A DNA stretch of 6,927 nt from Chloroflexota bacterium (GTDB lineage Bacteria > Chloroflexota > Dehalococcoidia > UBA1127 > JACQUN01): contig JACQUN010000082.1 in NCBI GenBank assembly GCA_016210285.1, positions 1 to 6,927 on the forward strand. Direction: 5' to 3'. The number at the start of each line of letters is the position of its first letter. Within the stretch, counting starts at the first letter, position 1. Shown here in pieces: positions 5,386-6,927 of this stretch. A program made the translations under genes and the position numbers. Below the pieces are notes generated by a model, which was given only the letters and a program-made list of their open reading frames with translations, was not told where the DNA came from and ran no database searches.

Positions 5386-6090
5386 ATGGGTATGCAGTAC
5401 GAAGAGGTCATGGCCAGGCTGCGCTCCCTGGCCAATCCCGCCAACGTGGCAGGGATGGCGAGGTTTGGCATCAGCACGCGGCACACCTACGGCATCCCTG
5501 TCCCTGCCTTGCGCGCCCTGGCGAAGGAGATAGGCAGGGACCACGGGCTGGCCCAGCAACTCTGGTCATCCGGCGTTCATGAAGCCCGGATCCTGGCCAG
5601 CATGGTCGCAGACCCCAAAATGGTGTCAGAGGAGCAGATGGAGCGCTGGGTCAGGGGCTTTGACTCCTGGGATGTGTGCGACCAGTGTTGCAGCAACCTG
5701 TTTGACAAGACGCCCTTTGCCTACAAGAAGGCTGCCGAGTGGTGCAGCGCTGAAGAGGAGTTCGTCAAGAGAGCGGGGTTTGCGCTGATAGCTGCACTGG
5801 CAGTCCATGACAAGAAGGCGAGGGATGAGCAGCTAACTCCCTTCCTTCCACTCATCGCCCAGGGTGCCACAGATGAGCGCAATCTTGTCAAGAAGGCGGT
5901 CAACTGGGCCCTGCGTCAGATGGGGAAACGGAACCTGGCGCTCAACCGGATGGCTATTGACAATGCCAGGGCGATTCAGCAGCTCGACTCCAGAGCTGCG
6001 AAGTGGATCGCCTCGGACGCCTTGCGCGAGTTGACGGGCGAGGCGGTCCAGAGACGGCTAGGAGCGAAGGCGCATGGCATCCATCCTTGA
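5386..6090 (+). CDS. DNA alkylation repair protein, AlkD-like HEAT-repeat family
   Basis: This 234-residue protein matches the family of AlkD-type DNA glycosylases, which remove positively charged alkylated bases such as 3-methyladenine and 7-methylguanine using stacked HEAT-like helix pairs. Visible marks are the N-terminal YGIPVPALRALAKEIG (35-50), HEARILASMVADP (65-77), the core FDSWDVCDQCC (92-102), KRAGFALIAAL (128-138) and LVKKAVNWALRQMGKRN (167-183). W95, D99, R129 and W174 have about the same spacing as W109, D113, R148 and W187 of Bacillus cereus AlkD, so an active enzyme is plausible; that mapping was made by eye. It begins seven bases after the trpD stop, with a poor ribosome-binding site; ATG 5392 is an alternative start. 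Its last 17 bases overlap trpC. GC is about 58% over 5641-5880 by hand count, lower than trpD, suggesting a later arrival in the cluster. Confidence 0.9.
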   Translation: MGMQYEEVMARLRSLANPANVAGMARFGISTRHTYGIPVPALRALAKEIGRDHGLAQQLWSSGVHEARILASMVADPKMVSEEQMERWVRGFDSWDVCDQCCSNLFDKTPFAYKKAAEWCSAEEEFVKRAGFALIAALAVHDKKARDEQLTPFLPLIAQGATDERNLVKKAVNWALRQMGKRNLALNRMAIDNARAIQQLDSRAAKWIASDALRELTGEAVQRRLGAKAHGIHP

Positions 6091-6871
6091 TCGTATCGTG
6101 GCAGCCAAGCGCGAAGAGGTAGCCCGCAGCAAAGCTCAGGTGCCCCTCGCCGTCCTGAAAGGGCGCGTGGCCGCCATGCCGTCCCCGTTGAACTTCTCCG
6201 GTGCCCTGATGGGCGACGCGGTCCGCCTCATCGCCGAGGTGAAGAAGGCCTCCCCCTCCCGCGGGCTGCTGCGCCCCAACTTTGACCCCGTGGAGTTGGC
6301 GCTGGCCTACGCCGGGGGCGGGGCAGCCGCCATATCGGTGCTCACCGATTCCCATTTCCAGGGGACGGGGGAGCACCTGATCGCAGTGGCGGCGGCTGTA
6401 AGGCCGCTGAATGTCCCCGTGCTGCGCAAGGACTTTCATCTTGACCCCTACCAGCTCTACGAAGCCCGGGCCTGGGGCGCCGATGCTGCCCTTCTCATCG
6501 CCGCCATCCTGCCCCAGACCCTCCTCATGGAGTTGCTCGCCCTGGCCCGCACCCTGTGGCTGCAGTGCCTGGTGGAGGTGCACAACGAGGAGGAGTTGGA
6601 GCGCGCCCTGCGAGCAGGCGCCGAGGTCATCGGAATCAACAACCGAGACCTTCGAACCTTCCACACCGACCTTGGGGTCACTGAACGCCTGGCCCCTCGG
6701 GTTCCCCGTGGCGTAATTGCGGTGAGCGAGAGCGGCATCCTCACCCGCGAGGATGTCCTGCGCGTCCGAAAGGCAGGGGCGCACGCCATCCTGGTGGGCG
6801 AGGCCCTGGTCACCGCTGCAGACCCGTCAACCAAGGTCCAGGAGTTGCTCGCTCTCACCAACCCTCATTAG
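6074..6871 (+). CDS. trpC: Indole-3-glycerol phosphate synthase
   Basis: TrpC converts 1-(o-carboxyphenylamino)-1-deoxyribulose 5-phosphate to indole-3-glycerol phosphate, the ring-closing step. It is a 265-residue single-domain (beta/alpha)8 barrel with no TrpF fusion. The order of marks is ILDRIVAAKREEVA (4-17), PLNFSGAL (38-45), LIAEVKKASPSRG (52-64) with the catalytic Glu and Lys, ISVLTDSHFQG (87-97), VLRKDFHLDPYQ (116-127) with the second catalytic lysine K119, CLVEVHNEEEL (165-175) with E168, IGINNRDLRTF (186-196), SESGI (218-222) and the phosphate-binding ILVGEAL (239-245). It starts at ATG 6074 inside the end of the alkD-like gene (17 shared bases) with GGAG/GAAGG at 6061-6070 as ribosome-binding sequence, so the two are translated from one transcript. 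Because TrpF is not fused, a separate trpF gene is needed and is not in the window. Confidence 0.97.
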   Translation: MASILDRIVAAKREEVARSKAQVPLAVLKGRVAAMPSPLNFSGALMGDAVRLIAEVKKASPSRGLLRPNFDPVELALAYAGGGAAAISVLTDSHFQGTGEHLIAVAAAVRPLNVPVLRKDFHLDPYQLYEARAWGADAALLIAAILPQTLLMELLALARTLWLQCLVEVHNEEELERALRAGAEVIGINNRDLRTFHTDLGVTERLAPRVPRGVIAVSESGILTREDVLRVRKAGAHAILVGEALVTAADPSTKVQELLALTNPH

Positions 6872-6872
6872 C

Positions 6873-6893
6873 AGGGTGATGAAAAACCCTTTT
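6873..6893 (+). terminator. Weak hairpin plus T-run after trpC
   Basis: AGGGT at 6873-6877 pairs with ACCCT at 6886-6890 around an 8-base loop, and is followed directly by TTT (TTTT at 6890-6893). The layout is that of a factor-independent terminator, but a five-base stem is weak. An alternative pairing, GCAGGG (6871-6876) with CCCTGC (6903-6908), gives a longer loop and no T-run. The remaining bases to the window end are C-rich and show no gene. Confidence 0.3.
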
Positions 6894-6927
6894 CGACCAT
6901 CCCCCTGCCCCCCTTTCCTTCGCCAGG

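Noticed and set aside
5954..6784. Open frame of 276 codons on the - strand across the alkD end and trpC
   Set aside because: It is the complement of clearly conserved TrpC blocks; no independent coding evidence.

Overview
This window looks like a section of a bacterial tryptophan-biosynthesis cluster with several non-trp genes set into it. Every confident gene is on the + strand. The trp genes are GC-rich (about 65-72% in the 60-base lines I counted by hand). The gene content and protein flavour (a TrpB2-type synthase subunit, a stand-alone Lrp-type ligand-binding domain, TrmO next to trp genes, TTG and GTG starts) suggest a member of Chloroflexota, perhaps Dehalococcoidia. That placement comes from memory of family resemblances and is only moderately secure.

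Layout, left to right: the 3' part of trpB2 (1-530); a type II toxin-antitoxin pair (about 600-1066); trpE (1063-2532); trpG (2539-3126); a small four-cysteine zinc-ribbon protein of unknown function (3133-3393); a stand-alone RAM (Lrp/AsnC ligand-binding) protein (3458-3691); trmO (3696-4154); a roughly 210-base gap holding a 120-base repeat-like element (4191-4310); trpD from a TTG start (4365-5378); an AlkD-like DNA alkylation repair protein (5386-6090); and trpC (6074-6871). A short tail follows with a weak hairpin and T-run. No trpF, trpA or canonical trpB is visible; they may lie beyond the right edge.

How the genes fit together: TrpE and TrpG form anthranilate synthase (chorismate and glutamine to anthranilate), TrpD attaches the phosphoribosyl group, and TrpC closes the indole ring. 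TrpB2 condenses indole with serine. The missing step between TrpD and TrpC is TrpF (phosphoribosylanthranilate isomerase). The RAM protein is the only gene here whose family could plausibly sense an amino acid. TrmO, the AlkD-like protein and the toxin-antitoxin pair have no known role in tryptophan synthesis.

The most unusual arrangement is the toxin-antitoxin pair. Its toxin start overlaps the antitoxin stop (GTGA, 803-806), and the toxin stop overlaps the trpE start (ATGA, 1063-1066), so a mobile-type module is stitched by translation overlaps directly onto the first committed enzyme of the pathway. The pair and the alkD-like gene are both noticeably less GC-rich than the trp genes, which suggests later insertion. 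I found no wholly unknown multi-gene system. The best candidates for new biology are the toxin-trpE coupling, the zinc-ribbon/RAM pair and the repeat element that splits the cluster.
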